From NCBI GenBank assembly GCA_033297075.1, contig MU858066.1:62001-126000 (forward strand): a stretch of DNA of 64,000 nt, written 5' to 3'. Made by a program: the position numbers and the translations under genes. Position 1 is the first letter of the stretch; each line of letters starts with the position of its first letter. Positions 22,264 to 32,619 of this stretch are shown here, piece by piece. The notes under the pieces were generated by a model that saw only the letters and a list, made by a program, of their open reading frames with translations, was not told where the DNA came from and searched no databases. The stretch is from Rhypophila decipiens (lineage: Eukaryota; Ascomycota; Sordariomycetes; Sordariales; Naviculisporaceae).

Positions 22264-23951
22264 GTTGAATACAAAAGGGAAATAAATATAAAAAAAAGGG
22301 AAATAAGAAAGAGAAGGAAATGATTGTTTATACTTTGATTGGATTGATGATTTGAGCGGGCTGGCGACGGGGCATGACGGCTACCTCTTTTAAATGGGTA
22401 GATTCCGGGTTCTATATCCATGATTTTTTTGGGTTTTCTGTTTTTATTTTATGGTGGGCTTTTTTTGCTTAGCTCCCGCTTGTATGTATTCATGGGACAT
22501 TTGACATATTAGGTATCACGCATGTCATTATCATGGAATTGAAATGAAAGATGAGCATGAGGGTTGATGATTATGACACGTCTTGTTCTTGAACATTTCC
22601 TGTTCGTGAGCTTATCTGAGCCTGTTGAGAGCCATAAGTTGGATGAATACGGCCTTTCCTTCCCACAAGTCAAGGATTTAGTACCGGAACGACGATGCCC
22701 GATCATCCTGCCACGGACCGGTGTGCTCACCGTTCGTGTTGGGTTCTTGGGCGAAGTCTCGGTCGACATCAGGGCGGTGCCCAGTCGATCTGGATCTGGG
22801 ATTACGGCGGGACGGTCTGGGGTTCCGAATCCGATTGTGGGGTAGGATCGATGTGGAGGGTGAACCGCGAACCCCTCATCAATCTCTTGTCCCTTTTCTG
22901 GCCGGGTCTTGAAATTCGACTGGACTGAACTTTCGCTGAGCAAGGGTATTTGATGTCAATATCGTCCCACAGATTCTGTCATAATCACAACCTGGAATTG
23001 ACTTTTCAGTCTACTCCTGCAAGTATTTCATCATCTCTTTACACCAAAGGGGAAGCAGTTGAGTCCCACCCATGGGCATCATTCTCCCCGAAGCTGACCC
23101 CACCTTCGTTGGGACTGGTGCGGAATGCGGGACCGACCCCATATTTTCCCCTGCACTGAAAATGGCTTAGCGGTGCGGCCCTGAGCCGAAGTCTTGTATC
23201 GTCGGCCTGTCACGAGTCTGTCTCCCCGGTTGAGCAACTCCAGTCAACTGGAACAAGCACCAGAAGGCCACCTGCTTTTGCGGAGTGCATTGCACCAAAC
23301 AAGCTTGTTCACTGGCCGCCAGGCTTCTTTTGGTTCCTGGTTGCTGGGGTTCGCTGTGCCAGCCAGCAGCAGATCCAGATCAACGATCGAAGCCATACTT
23401 GGATTGGCAACTACCCGAGGGAAACCAGCATCTCTTCCCCTCACCGACCGGACGGCTGGAACCTGGGATCATGCTATACATTGAACTGGAGATTTCATTT
23501 GGGTGGTCCTGTCTACGTATGGTTTCCATCCCAGTTGCTCAAGACAAGGTATCCATAAGTTGTTTGTTTGAGACATGACTTGGTGAACTGACTAAAATAA
23601 ATACTTGTCCTGCCTGCGCCTTACCCCTTTTTCTGGCAAGTTTAGACTCTCCAGCCCGCCGCTTTTTCTTTCTTCTTTCTTGTCCCGGGTCTTTGGGCGG
23701 TCAGAATTCGTCAACACCGTCGTCATCTAATCTTGTGAATTTCTTCATCGGTTCATCTCACCTATCCTATCACTGCATCGATACCCAGCTCAGCGTCTTT
23801 GTTTTGTCCCCGCCATCTCGTGCCGCACTCACTCACAGTCGTCAAGTCTCTCCAGCCAAGACATTACCACCAGGTTCTCCAAATACGTCATATCACCACA
23901 ACCCATTGAGCCGAAAAAGACTTCTTCAGCCAACTCGACTGATTCCAAACA
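22264..23951. other. Intergenic region, GH1 gene to acyl-CoA synthetase gene
   Basis: 3' flank of the beta-glucosidase (A-rich at 22269-22320) and a promoter region for the next gene. Frames at 22509-22943 (minus) and 22564-22845 (plus) overlap and have no recognisable content. CT-rich leader sequence precedes 23952. Confidence 0.5.
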
Positions 23952-25770
23952 ATGTCGGGCGCATCCTCCAGACTCAGAAATGTCCTGGGCCATCTACTGT
24001 CCCGAGGTGATGCTCACCAACCCCACCGCCACCATCTCACCCCAACAATCTTTCTCGAGCGGGCAGCCTCGATAGAGCCCGAGGCCGAGGCCATCTATCA
24101 TGTCACGGCCAACGGCAAGGTCCTGCGGCGGTCCTACATGGAATTCGCCGACCGCGCTCGCGGGTTCGCCTACTACCTCCGCAAGAAAGGCTACAAGCGG
24201 GTTGGTCTCCTCGCACCAAACACACCAGCATTCTTAGAATCCGTGTTTGGTATCAGCGCCGCGGGCGCGGTCCTTGTGCCCGTCAACATCCGGTTGAAGC
24301 CCGAGGACATCAACTACATCTTTGAGTTTGCCGAGGTGGATTCCATCATTGTAGACGCCGAGTACGCCTACCTGATTGACGCCTTTAGGAAACTGTACCC
24401 GCAGATTCCCATCATTGTGGATGTCGATACGGACGCCACCGAGGGCGCCCTGAGCGGGCCATTTGACGATGCCGTGCTCGAAGGGCTGAACCACGATCGG
24501 GCGACGGGGAACCATGGCTGGGCTGGGCTGCAATCGCAGACTTCGGTCAATGAGGAGGACATGATCTCGATCCCCTTTACGTCGGGGACGACTTCGCGAC
24601 CCAAGGGCGTGGTCTACACGCATCGCGGTGCGTATCTGGCTACGCTGGCGAATGTCGTCGAATCGGGCTTGAATCTCCCCAGCGGGAGGTGTAAATACCT
24701 CTGGACACTCCCCATGTTCCACGCGGTGGGTTGGACATTCCCCTGGGCCGTCTGCGCAGTGCGCGGGACGCATTATTGCCTCCGCAAGATCGACTACCCG
24801 CTCATCTGGCGCCTCCTCAAAGAAGAAGGAATTACACATTTCAACGCCGCGCCCACGGTGAACACACTGCTCTGCGCGGCGAAAGAGGCAGAACCGTTGC
24901 CTCACCCGGTCCGAGTCACCGTCGCGGCCAGCCCGCCTACGGCTCATCTGTTTGAGCAGATGACGGCGCTGAACCTGCATCCCGTGCATGTCTACGGTCT
25001 TACCGAGACGTACGGGCCCATCACACGCGGATATGTCCTGCCCCAGTGGGACTCGCTCCCTCCGCATGAGAAGTTTGCGAACATGGCGAGACAAGGGCAC
25101 GGGTTCATTACGAGTCTGCCGGTTCGGGTTATCAAGACCGATCAGGCCGACGAGAATGTCCTCGCGGACGTGGCCAAGAACGGGAAAGAGATTGGCGAGA
25201 TTGTGTTCACGGGCAATATCTGCGCCAAGGGGTATTACAAGGATGAGGAGGCTACGAGGAAGCTGTTTGCCGGCGGTGCGTTGCACTCGGGTGATTTGGC
25301 TGTCTGGCATCCTGATGGGAGCATCCAGATCCAGGACCGGGCCAAGGATATCATTATCTCTGGTGAGTGACACCTTCTCTCTCTATCTTTCAAAGGGTCA
25401 TCTACTTTGATAGCTGTTGGCAAAGATTTCGTTTAACTAACTGTTGGTGACTGACATAGGCGGCGAGAATATCTCGTCAGTCGCACTGGAAAGCATGCTC
25501 GTCGAACACCCGGATGTCCTCGAGGCCGGAGTCGTCGCTGTGCCCGACTCTCACTGGGGCGAGCGGCCCAAGGCGTACCTGACCATCAAGGAGGGCAAGA
25601 CGATCGCCGGGCAGGATGTGATTGACTGGGCCAAACACCAGAGCGCCATCAGCAAGTTCATGGTGCCCCGCGAGGTGGAGATTGTCAAGGAGCTGCCCAA
25701 GACGAGTACAGGAAAGATCAAGAAGAATGTGCTGCGGGAGTGGGCTAAGAAGGGGATCGTGGGGGAGTAG
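23952..25770 (+). CDS. AMP-forming acyl-CoA synthetase / AMP-binding ligase
   Basis: Activates a carboxylic acid to an acyl-adenylate and transfers it to CoA. Two exons, 23952-25362 and 25460-25770, 573 residues. The intron (donor GTGAGT, acceptor CATAG) splits the Gly codon of IISGGENIS. Landmarks of the ANL superfamily: phosphate loop TSGTTSRPKG at about 210-219, adenine-binding YGLTETYGP at 348-356, SGD at 446-448, the hinge region DRAKDIIISGGENIS at 462-475, and the C-terminal catalytic lysine K556 in PKTSTGK. The sequence resembles fungal and plant short- to medium-chain acyl-activating enzymes more than acetyl-CoA synthetase or NRPS modules. There is no carrier domain. The end KKGIVGE is not a PTS1 peroxisomal signal. 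The N-terminal 30 residues are basic and His-rich with no acidic residue except D20, so mitochondrial import is possible. The acyl substrate cannot be deduced. Confidence 0.93.
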
Positions 25771-26164
25771 GGCAGTTGTTTTTAATATACAGCAGAAATG
25801 GGTATGAGATGAAAGAGACAGGCCATTGTATACAACAATGCTCAGTTGATATAGAGGCTCAATTAAGACTCAGTTTTTGTTGTTTAATAATAATGATTGT
25901 TCAACTACGCCCTCGGCTCTTTACATGTTCAGTCAGAGGTATGAGGGCAGCTTTGCGCCTGCCCGGTTAGTGATTGCCCTCGTACCAGGACCTACTCATC
26001 ACATCCCCTGAGCGCTCCGCACTATATAGGGCTCGAGGATTCATGACGCATCCTCTCCTTTATTCCATTTTGATAGTCTATACAAAAAAGCGTTTAATCT
26101 TTCTTGGGGTAATAGTCATTTTCCAAAGTGATTAGAACTAGTTAATTAAAGATTATACAAAAAG
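25771..26164. other. Spacer between acyl-CoA synthetase gene and tRNA-iMet
   Basis: AT-rich 3' flank of the synthetase gene, with no gene. It ends in the poly-A tract that acts as the Pol III terminator on the other strand. Confidence 0.5.
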
Positions 26165-26170
26165 AAAAAA
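26165..26170 (-). terminator. Pol III T-run terminator of tRNA-iMet
   Basis: Six A on the plus strand, that is a run of six T on the transcribed strand, starting seven bases after the tRNA 3' end. Confidence 0.7.
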
Positions 26171-26176
26171 TAAGTT

Positions 26177-26248
26177 TAGCTGCGACTCGTTTCGATCGAG
26201 TGACCTCCGGGTTATGAGCCCGGCGCGCTTCCGCTGCGCCACGCAGCT
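26177..26248 (-). tRNA. Initiator tRNA-Met (anticodon CAU)
   Basis: A 72-nt intronless cloverleaf on the minus strand. Eukaryotic initiator features are visible: the acceptor begins with A and pairs with U to give A1:U72, three G:C pairs flank the anticodon loop (GGGCTCATAACCC), and the T loop is ATCGAAA, with A in place of T54, as in yeast initiator tRNA. The D-arm GGCGCAGCGGAAGCGC supplies the A box. Confidence 0.96.
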
Positions 26249-27057
26249 GTTGCTTAAGTTTTTGCCGAGCTAGCTGGTTGTGTAGCTGTCTTGGTCAAAT
26301 GTGGGGTATATAAAGGGTAAAGGTACGGGCTAATACAGAACGTATCTCGTACTGGTGTCAACACGCTCGTTTAGTTGAACATGAGATAGTCGATACTAGT
26401 TAAATGTTGTACATATATAGACAAACTGATGAATAAATATCTTTTTAAGCAGAGGCACTTACCTTGTAAACGGAGACTGACTTTTGCTAAAGGCATACGG
26501 AGGTATATATATGTCTTCTTGACCAGCAGAAGAGGGTGTTGAGCTGTGTGCCAATTGTAACCACCAAAATGTGCGTCACACATCTACGTAGCTATTAATT
26601 ACATGTACATTTGCTTGGTATCACCGTGATACCGGATTGGTTTGGAAGCATAATTCATATTACTACTTGGACCAGAAAACAGCATCGGCAGGCAGCTCTT
26701 GCTTCAGTTGACCATCAAGACAGTCAGATTTGTCTGGACATGAATGATGTTGCGACAAGTCGAATGAGCGCCAATCATATATGCATCATTTTACATTTCC
26801 TCAATACCAATTCATTCAAATCTCACATAGAGCCTAGGATCAAGGGGCGAGTGCAGAGGGTCTTGCCGGATCGACAACTTCCTGGAGAGTTGATGTTGAG
26901 GAAGATATATTCTGAAGTTAAAACCGGCCGGTCGAATGACATGATAAAATCCATATACAGCACCTCAATTCCCACAAAAGAAACACGTCAATGGTCCAAT
27001 GATCCTGGGATATATGCCAGCCAAGGATATCCACAAGACCGAGTCCGCAACACCAAA
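26249..27057. other. AT-rich spacer, tRNA-iMet to aspartyl aminopeptidase
   Basis: Pol III upstream flank and 3' flank of the leftward aminopeptidase gene. No coding feature is supported. The open frame at 26611-27510 (plus) runs antisense into the aminopeptidase gene and is a shadow. Confidence 0.5.
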
Positions 27058-28778
27058 TCAGTCCACCAAAATCTTCTCCTCCAATTCGCCATATCTGCTC
27101 AAAAAGCTCTCAAACAACTTGATCGAGTACTCGACATCCCAGGTTCCACCTGTCTCTCGGATACTGTGCATACTAAGCTGCGGATTGCCCAAATCCAACG
27201 TCCGGATTCCCAGCTTGGCCGACAACATGGGCCCAATGGTCCCTCCACAAGGCGAGTCATTCTTGACCACAAACAACTGCAGCGGCACCCCCGCCAGGCG
27301 AGCCGCCTCCTTGACCAATACAATACCGGGCGAGTTGGTCGCGTACCGCTGGTTGGCGTTGATCTTAATAACAGTGCCCTTGTTCATCTCGGGCTGGTGG
27401 TTGCCCTCGTACTTGCGGGCATAATTCGGGTGGACGGCATGCGCCATGTCGGCCGAGATGAGGAACGACTTGTTGAGCGTTTGCTCAAAAGCCTCCGAGG
27501 GGGCGTCTGATCCAGAGGGAGCACAGAGACGGCGGAGGACGGCAGGCAAGAAGTTTGAGTCAGCGCCGTGAGCCGAGCAGGAACCAATCTCCTCGTGATC
27601 AAACGAGGCGATCATGCGGATGCTGGCGTCATTCTCCAAAGAAGTCGAGTCCACGCTGGCGAGAAGACCCTTGATGGCGCAGAAAGTCATGTCAAGATTG
27701 TCCAGCCGGGCCGAGAAGATGAATTCTTCGCGCAGGCCGCCGAAGCAGGACGCCTGAGTATCAAAAAGAACGAGCTCAAAGTCGTCAATCTGGGACGTCT
27801 TGACACCAATTTGTTCGGCAACGAGCTCCAGGAAATAAGGGTGGTGACGCTCCTTGATATCCTTGAGCGGTTGGAAGTCATCCTCAGACTTTTCGGCCTC
27901 GGGCGCCGCATCGTCGGTCTTGTTCAGCTCAGCGGCGACAAGACCGAGAATGGGGAGCAGCTCATCCTCCTTGTTGGGGTCAAAGTTTGTGTTACGGTCC
28001 AGATGGATAGCGAGACGGGGGATGCGAAGGATGGGCCGGTTGATGTGGACGAGCTTCTGGACAAACTTTCCAGAGCCGTCGTTGACAAAGACGCGGCCGG
28101 CAACGCCCAGATCGCGGTCGAACCAACTGTGCCAGATACCACCGCCATAGATCTCGACACCCACCTGGAGATAACCGTTGGCCGTCTTTTTGCTCACGGG
28201 CTTGACCCGCAGACAGGGTGAGTCGGTATGGGCGCCGACGATACCAACCGGGTTTCCAGGCTTCCACTTGGCGCCGACGGAGAAGGCAACGATGGAGGAG
28301 CCGTTCCTGGTCAGGTAGTACTTGCCGCCAGGCTTGACCGACGAGGACCAGTCGTCCCGTTCCCGGATCTGCTTGAAGCCAGCAGCTTCAAAGAGCTTCA
28401 CAGCAGAGGCAACAGCATGATAGGCTGCATCGACATGGCAAGTCTCACATTAGCTTCTGGTCACACAAGTTTTGTCTTATCGAGATAAGCTGGTCCGGAG
28501 GTGGACTCCTTACGGGTCGGAGATGCGTTGACAAAGTCAACAAACTGCTTGGCTGATCCTGGAGGAGCCATGGTTGCAAATGGTGCCGAGGACGAATACG
28601 AGGGAAAGTGGTTGAGGTTGAAGCTCCTGGTTGTTGTTGCTCTCCGCTGTCGAGGTCGAGCTGATGTCCTTATGAGAGGGGTCACGTGGAGGCTGGACAA
28701 GGAAGCCGAAATGTTAATATTTATTGTTCTTTGCAGAGCTCTATATGTCGAAAACGGGGCCTGAGATTTGTTTAGCAT
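27058..28778 (-). CDS. ape4: Aspartyl aminopeptidase, peptidase family M18
   Basis: Di-zinc exopeptidase that removes N-terminal Asp or Glu from peptides; the family forms dodecameric tetrahedral particles. Two exons, 28778-28514 and 28424-27058. The intron (donor GTAAGG, acceptor GCAG) joins NASPT to PYHAVASAVKLFEAAGF, the family pattern. Metal-site motifs: GAHTDSPCLRVKP, ASFDHEEIGS, SADMAHAVHPNY, KINANQRY and the C-terminal LDLGNPQLSMHSIRE. Two start codons are possible. The ATG at 28571 (MAPPGSAKQFVDF) gives 474 residues, the normal cytosolic length. The upstream ATG at 28778 gives 543 residues with a 69-residue extension rich in Arg, Ser and Thr and without acidic residues, like a mitochondrial presequence. 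Coordinates use the upstream start; if leaky scanning occurs both forms may be made. Confidence 0.93.
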
Positions 28779-31700
28779 TTGGAATGGTTGAGTTGGTGAA
28801 GTGAGCAAATCAGATTTTAGGGATGTCTAATCTCAGCTCATCGCAATCGCTGGCTGCCAGTCAGGTCGTAAACGCCAATCGCGGGGAAGCTGGCCCCGGC
28901 TTGCAGGTTGGCAGGTTGGCAGGGTAGTGACGGGATTCAGTGGGGTTCACCGGGGCCCTAAAGACCCATTATGAGCTAGCGGGCGGGGCGGTGGTAGGCG
29001 GGATGCCAAGCATTCTGCCGATTCCCAACTCACCCCGCTTCAGACGTATTTATATCACTTTCACCTTTAATATCTTCACTTGGTTGTTTTTTTAATGATG
29101 AAGAAATTCGGCATACGTAGTTTTTTCTTCACTTGTCTGAGATATCGGGCACCTGATATGAAGATACAATAACTTTTACCCATGTGATTCCCCGTTTCAA
29201 GTATAGGAGGCGCAAGTGTAGAAATTCTTACCTCAAACATGAGGCACCCGGTTTGCCTTGTCCTACAGAAAACGACAGATATCGTTGATGATGAGCCACG
29301 GTCCGCCATGTGAGTATCGCAGCTGAGAAAAAGTTAATATATCTGTTGACACCATAGCGGCCAAAGTTCCATGACATTACATAACACGGTACAACCTTGC
29401 AGGCCAAGGCCGGGCATATGATGTAAATAGCATGGGAGGTAGCCTGCACCGCCCAGCTGGGACGGACAACCCCCCAGGATCTCGACTCGGGCGAGTTACT
29501 CTTCTACGCCCGATGTACGGGTATAACCTGCTTACAAAAGTATAGCCAAGCAGTCAGTGGCATACAGCTAGGTGTGTTACACTTCGGGTTGTCAAAGACC
29601 AACCTGCATCATGGATTCATGACGGCACATGTTGTGAGAGATTGCCGCTGGCGCTGGCTTGTTTGCCTCGGCCAAGCTCAGATCTTGCAAGCCCTGCCCG
29701 CCATCAGGGCAATGGGTAAGCCTTCTTTTTGATCTTTTTGTCAAAAGCCCAAGATATTGGGCCAAATACTCCATGATTAGTTGCCTCGCCAGGTGAGATA
29801 GTCCTACCCATCGAAAGACAGCTGGCTGAAAAAGATGCATCTTGCAATGTTGATAACTTCCTTGGTAAAAGATTAATAAACAGATGCCTAACTTGTAGAC
29901 ACCCAGCAGCCCCCTAAAAGGGGCTGCAAAGCTGGAGGGAGAAGGCGCCAGTCTGGCTAAGAAAAGCAAGCCCCCGCCAAAATGATGGCCCTTTGGCCAA
30001 GGACAGGGAAGAGAAAGAGAAAGTTAGATTGAAAACTTGTTCACCGACAAAAAAAATATCAATACTGACCCTGAGAAATTGGCCGAATGACACACTCTTC
30101 GTGTAGGAAATACCGGTTGGGGCCAAGTTCTGTAAGTCAGCCTTGTACACATTAACTGCCATGATGACTGCAGCGTGTCTATAGAAATCTACCAGGTTTG
30201 GCATCTAGTAACCACCAGGTATGCTCGCATGTTGTTTTCACATCTGTTCGTGTAGTGTACCGTTATAATGTTGAGAGGGTTGAGAGGCAGAATGGCGAGA
30301 AGCAAAGGAGATGGATAAAGCGCACAAGAAATAGGGGGAAGCAGCCACATCGGGCGTGCCGGCTGTCCCTATTCCGTTCGTTGCCTCGCTTTATTTGACT
30401 TGCTTTTATCTCTCTGACTTGTGTTACTCGACTTAGCGCACTATGTGTGTGTGAGGGCTTGTAAAGGTCGTCGTTCGCTCGCCACTTGCTTTTGGGACTT
30501 GCTCGAGGTCGAGAAAAGTGAGTGGTCATCTCACAACTCAGGGGCAGCAGACGTCAGTGGACTTGGTTTGAAGCCGGGGGTGGTACAGATTCGGTGGGCG
30601 CGCGCACACCTTGTTTGCGGCTCTCACTTGGCCGTTTCTGTCGTCGTCTCCTCAGAATGGAAGTCGAAGGGCAGCCATATCAAAGCATGGTGCGGCGACG
30701 ATCAGCGTTGACGCCACAACTCTTTAACAGTACAATCCGCATATGCTCGCAGCCCGGTCTGCCTGTTCTGCCATCTTCCACTGGTCACCACCAGACCTTT
30801 AGTGGTTATCTGGTTATCAAAAGTATAGAAGAAAGCATCCTCTCCATGACAGGCAATAGAGCAGAGCCGCTTCGCCGGCGATTATATAAAACTCGAAAGC
30901 AGCATGTAAGAATTGACTGTGCCCCTCTCGTGAGGCATCATCTGCCATGCTGGTCCTCTTCATCCATGCGCAAACCGACGAATTGCGGGTGTGGTGCCGC
31001 CAGAGCCAAGGTCCAGTGTGTTGCACCGCAGCCCATTTTCTCCCAATCACGTACCCATTAGCCCATTCCATACGATTTTAATCCCACTTTTGCGCTGTGA
31101 AGTGCAAAAGGAGAGAACGTAGAAGGAAAGTCGTGACAGGGGTAGTTGTGGTGGGAAGTTGCCGGTTGGGCAGGTACCGGGCACGGTATGAGATTTGCTA
31201 TCCGTACCGTGGGGAAGATCTGGATATGGGCGATTGAACTAAAAGGAGAACAATCAAACATGAAGAATTCAGCTCCCTGTCAGGTTGTTAAAAACAGGAC
31301 TCTGTATAATATGGCCAAGGCTGCTGTTCTTGAGGGCTGTTCTTGGGGGCGCCGAGGAGCTGGTCTAGCTACAGATTTCAGTCGTGGTTCCATTTTGCTC
31401 GGTGAAGAAGTCCTTGACCTAAACCCCCCTAGAGAAAAGTAAGGCTGTTCTCGTCTTTTTCACTGGCTGGTGCTCTCCCAAAAGATGCCAGACAGAGGCC
31501 TTTGAAGTTTGCCCCTCGTTGGCCAACTTTGGCCTACCCTGCCCTTCTCAGAACGTTGCGTCGCGGTGTGGGTTGCTTCCGCCGTGGCCAACGCAACCTC
31601 AGGGATTTGCTGCTGCGCGACGTGGTGATAGTCTGGACGCGGGCCGTCTGATTGACTGGTGAGGCTGCCGTTGATGATCTTGAACCATTCCATCTTGACC

Positions 31701-32134
31701 TGTTTACGGCCGTTGTATATCGTCCAGAGAAATCTGTTGGCCACCTCCATAGACTGTTTAATATCTGTCACTGTCCTTGGAATCAACACCCCATACGGAG
31801 AATGGATCTCGACATGACTGGTCCTTTTTTGCGCTCAAAATCTGCCATGTTCCATTCGGGCATGGGGGTAGAAAATAAGCAGGGCCAGGGATGGGGTTAC
31901 GTGCATATGGAGATCAGAAGCCAGAGAATCAGAACGACTGGAGAAAGCAGCAGCAGAGGGCCGGAGACGGGTGGCAGTCCGTCAGCTCCCAGTGAAGATC
32001 GTTGACAATGGGCGGTTGACAGGTGTCCACTGTGCAATTCGATGTGCCGTTGGGTCTTGACATGAGCGGTTCACGGCAGTGTACCTGGCAGGGGTCATTC
32101 AGGTACCTTTGTTTCGCCCCACTGAAATCCGCTG
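28779..32134. other. Gene desert, left part
   Basis: No gene is supported. Open frames up to 179 codons (30522-31061 plus) have no recognisable content and are matched by frames on the opposite strand. Base composition is mixed, with AT-rich patches near 29070-29180 and 30030-30060. Confidence 0.5.
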
Positions 32135-32137
32135 TGG

Positions 32138-32619
32138 ACTATGGTGCCACACCTTTACGTTTGTGCCAATCGTACAAAAACTCCTGCACTCCGCCCATAA
32201 AAACGGCCGCACACACCACCACTAACTAGATTTGACTGAACTGACTAGATTTGACTGAACTGACTGGATTGACTGGATTTGACTGAACTGACTGGATTTG
32301 ACTGAACTGACTGGATTTGACTGAACTGACTGGATTTGACTGAACTGACTGGATTTGACTGAACTGACTGGATTGACTGGATTGACTGGATTTGACTGAA
32401 CTGACTGAACTGACTGGATTGACTGGAATTGACTGAACTGACTGGAATTGACTGAACTGACTGGATTGACTGGAATTGACTGAACTGACTGGAATAGCCG
32501 GATTTGATGTTTTGATGTTGATGTTAGTGGTGGTAGCAGTGTGCACGGACGATTTCATGGGCAGGCTGCATGAGTTTGTTGTACGATTGGCACAGACGTA
32601 AGCCTGTAGCACCATAGTG
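32138..32619. repeat. Inverted-repeat element enclosing a minisatellite
   Basis: Left arm 32138-32225 and right arm 32524-32619 are imperfect reverse complements. Both share ACTATGGTGC, TTACGT, TGTGCCAATCGTAC, GCCCAT and ACCACCACTAA in order. Between them lies a minisatellite (about 32226-32499) built of the units TGACTGAAC and TGACTGGA(T/A)T, mostly as a 19-bp repeat. The single-stranded form could fold into a long hairpin. No flanking target duplication was seen. Confidence 0.8.

Noticed and set aside
24234..25373. 379-codon open frame antisense to the acyl-CoA synthetase gene
   Set aside because: Fully overlaps a gene with all catalytic motifs; the antisense sequence is Arg-rich and unrecognisable.
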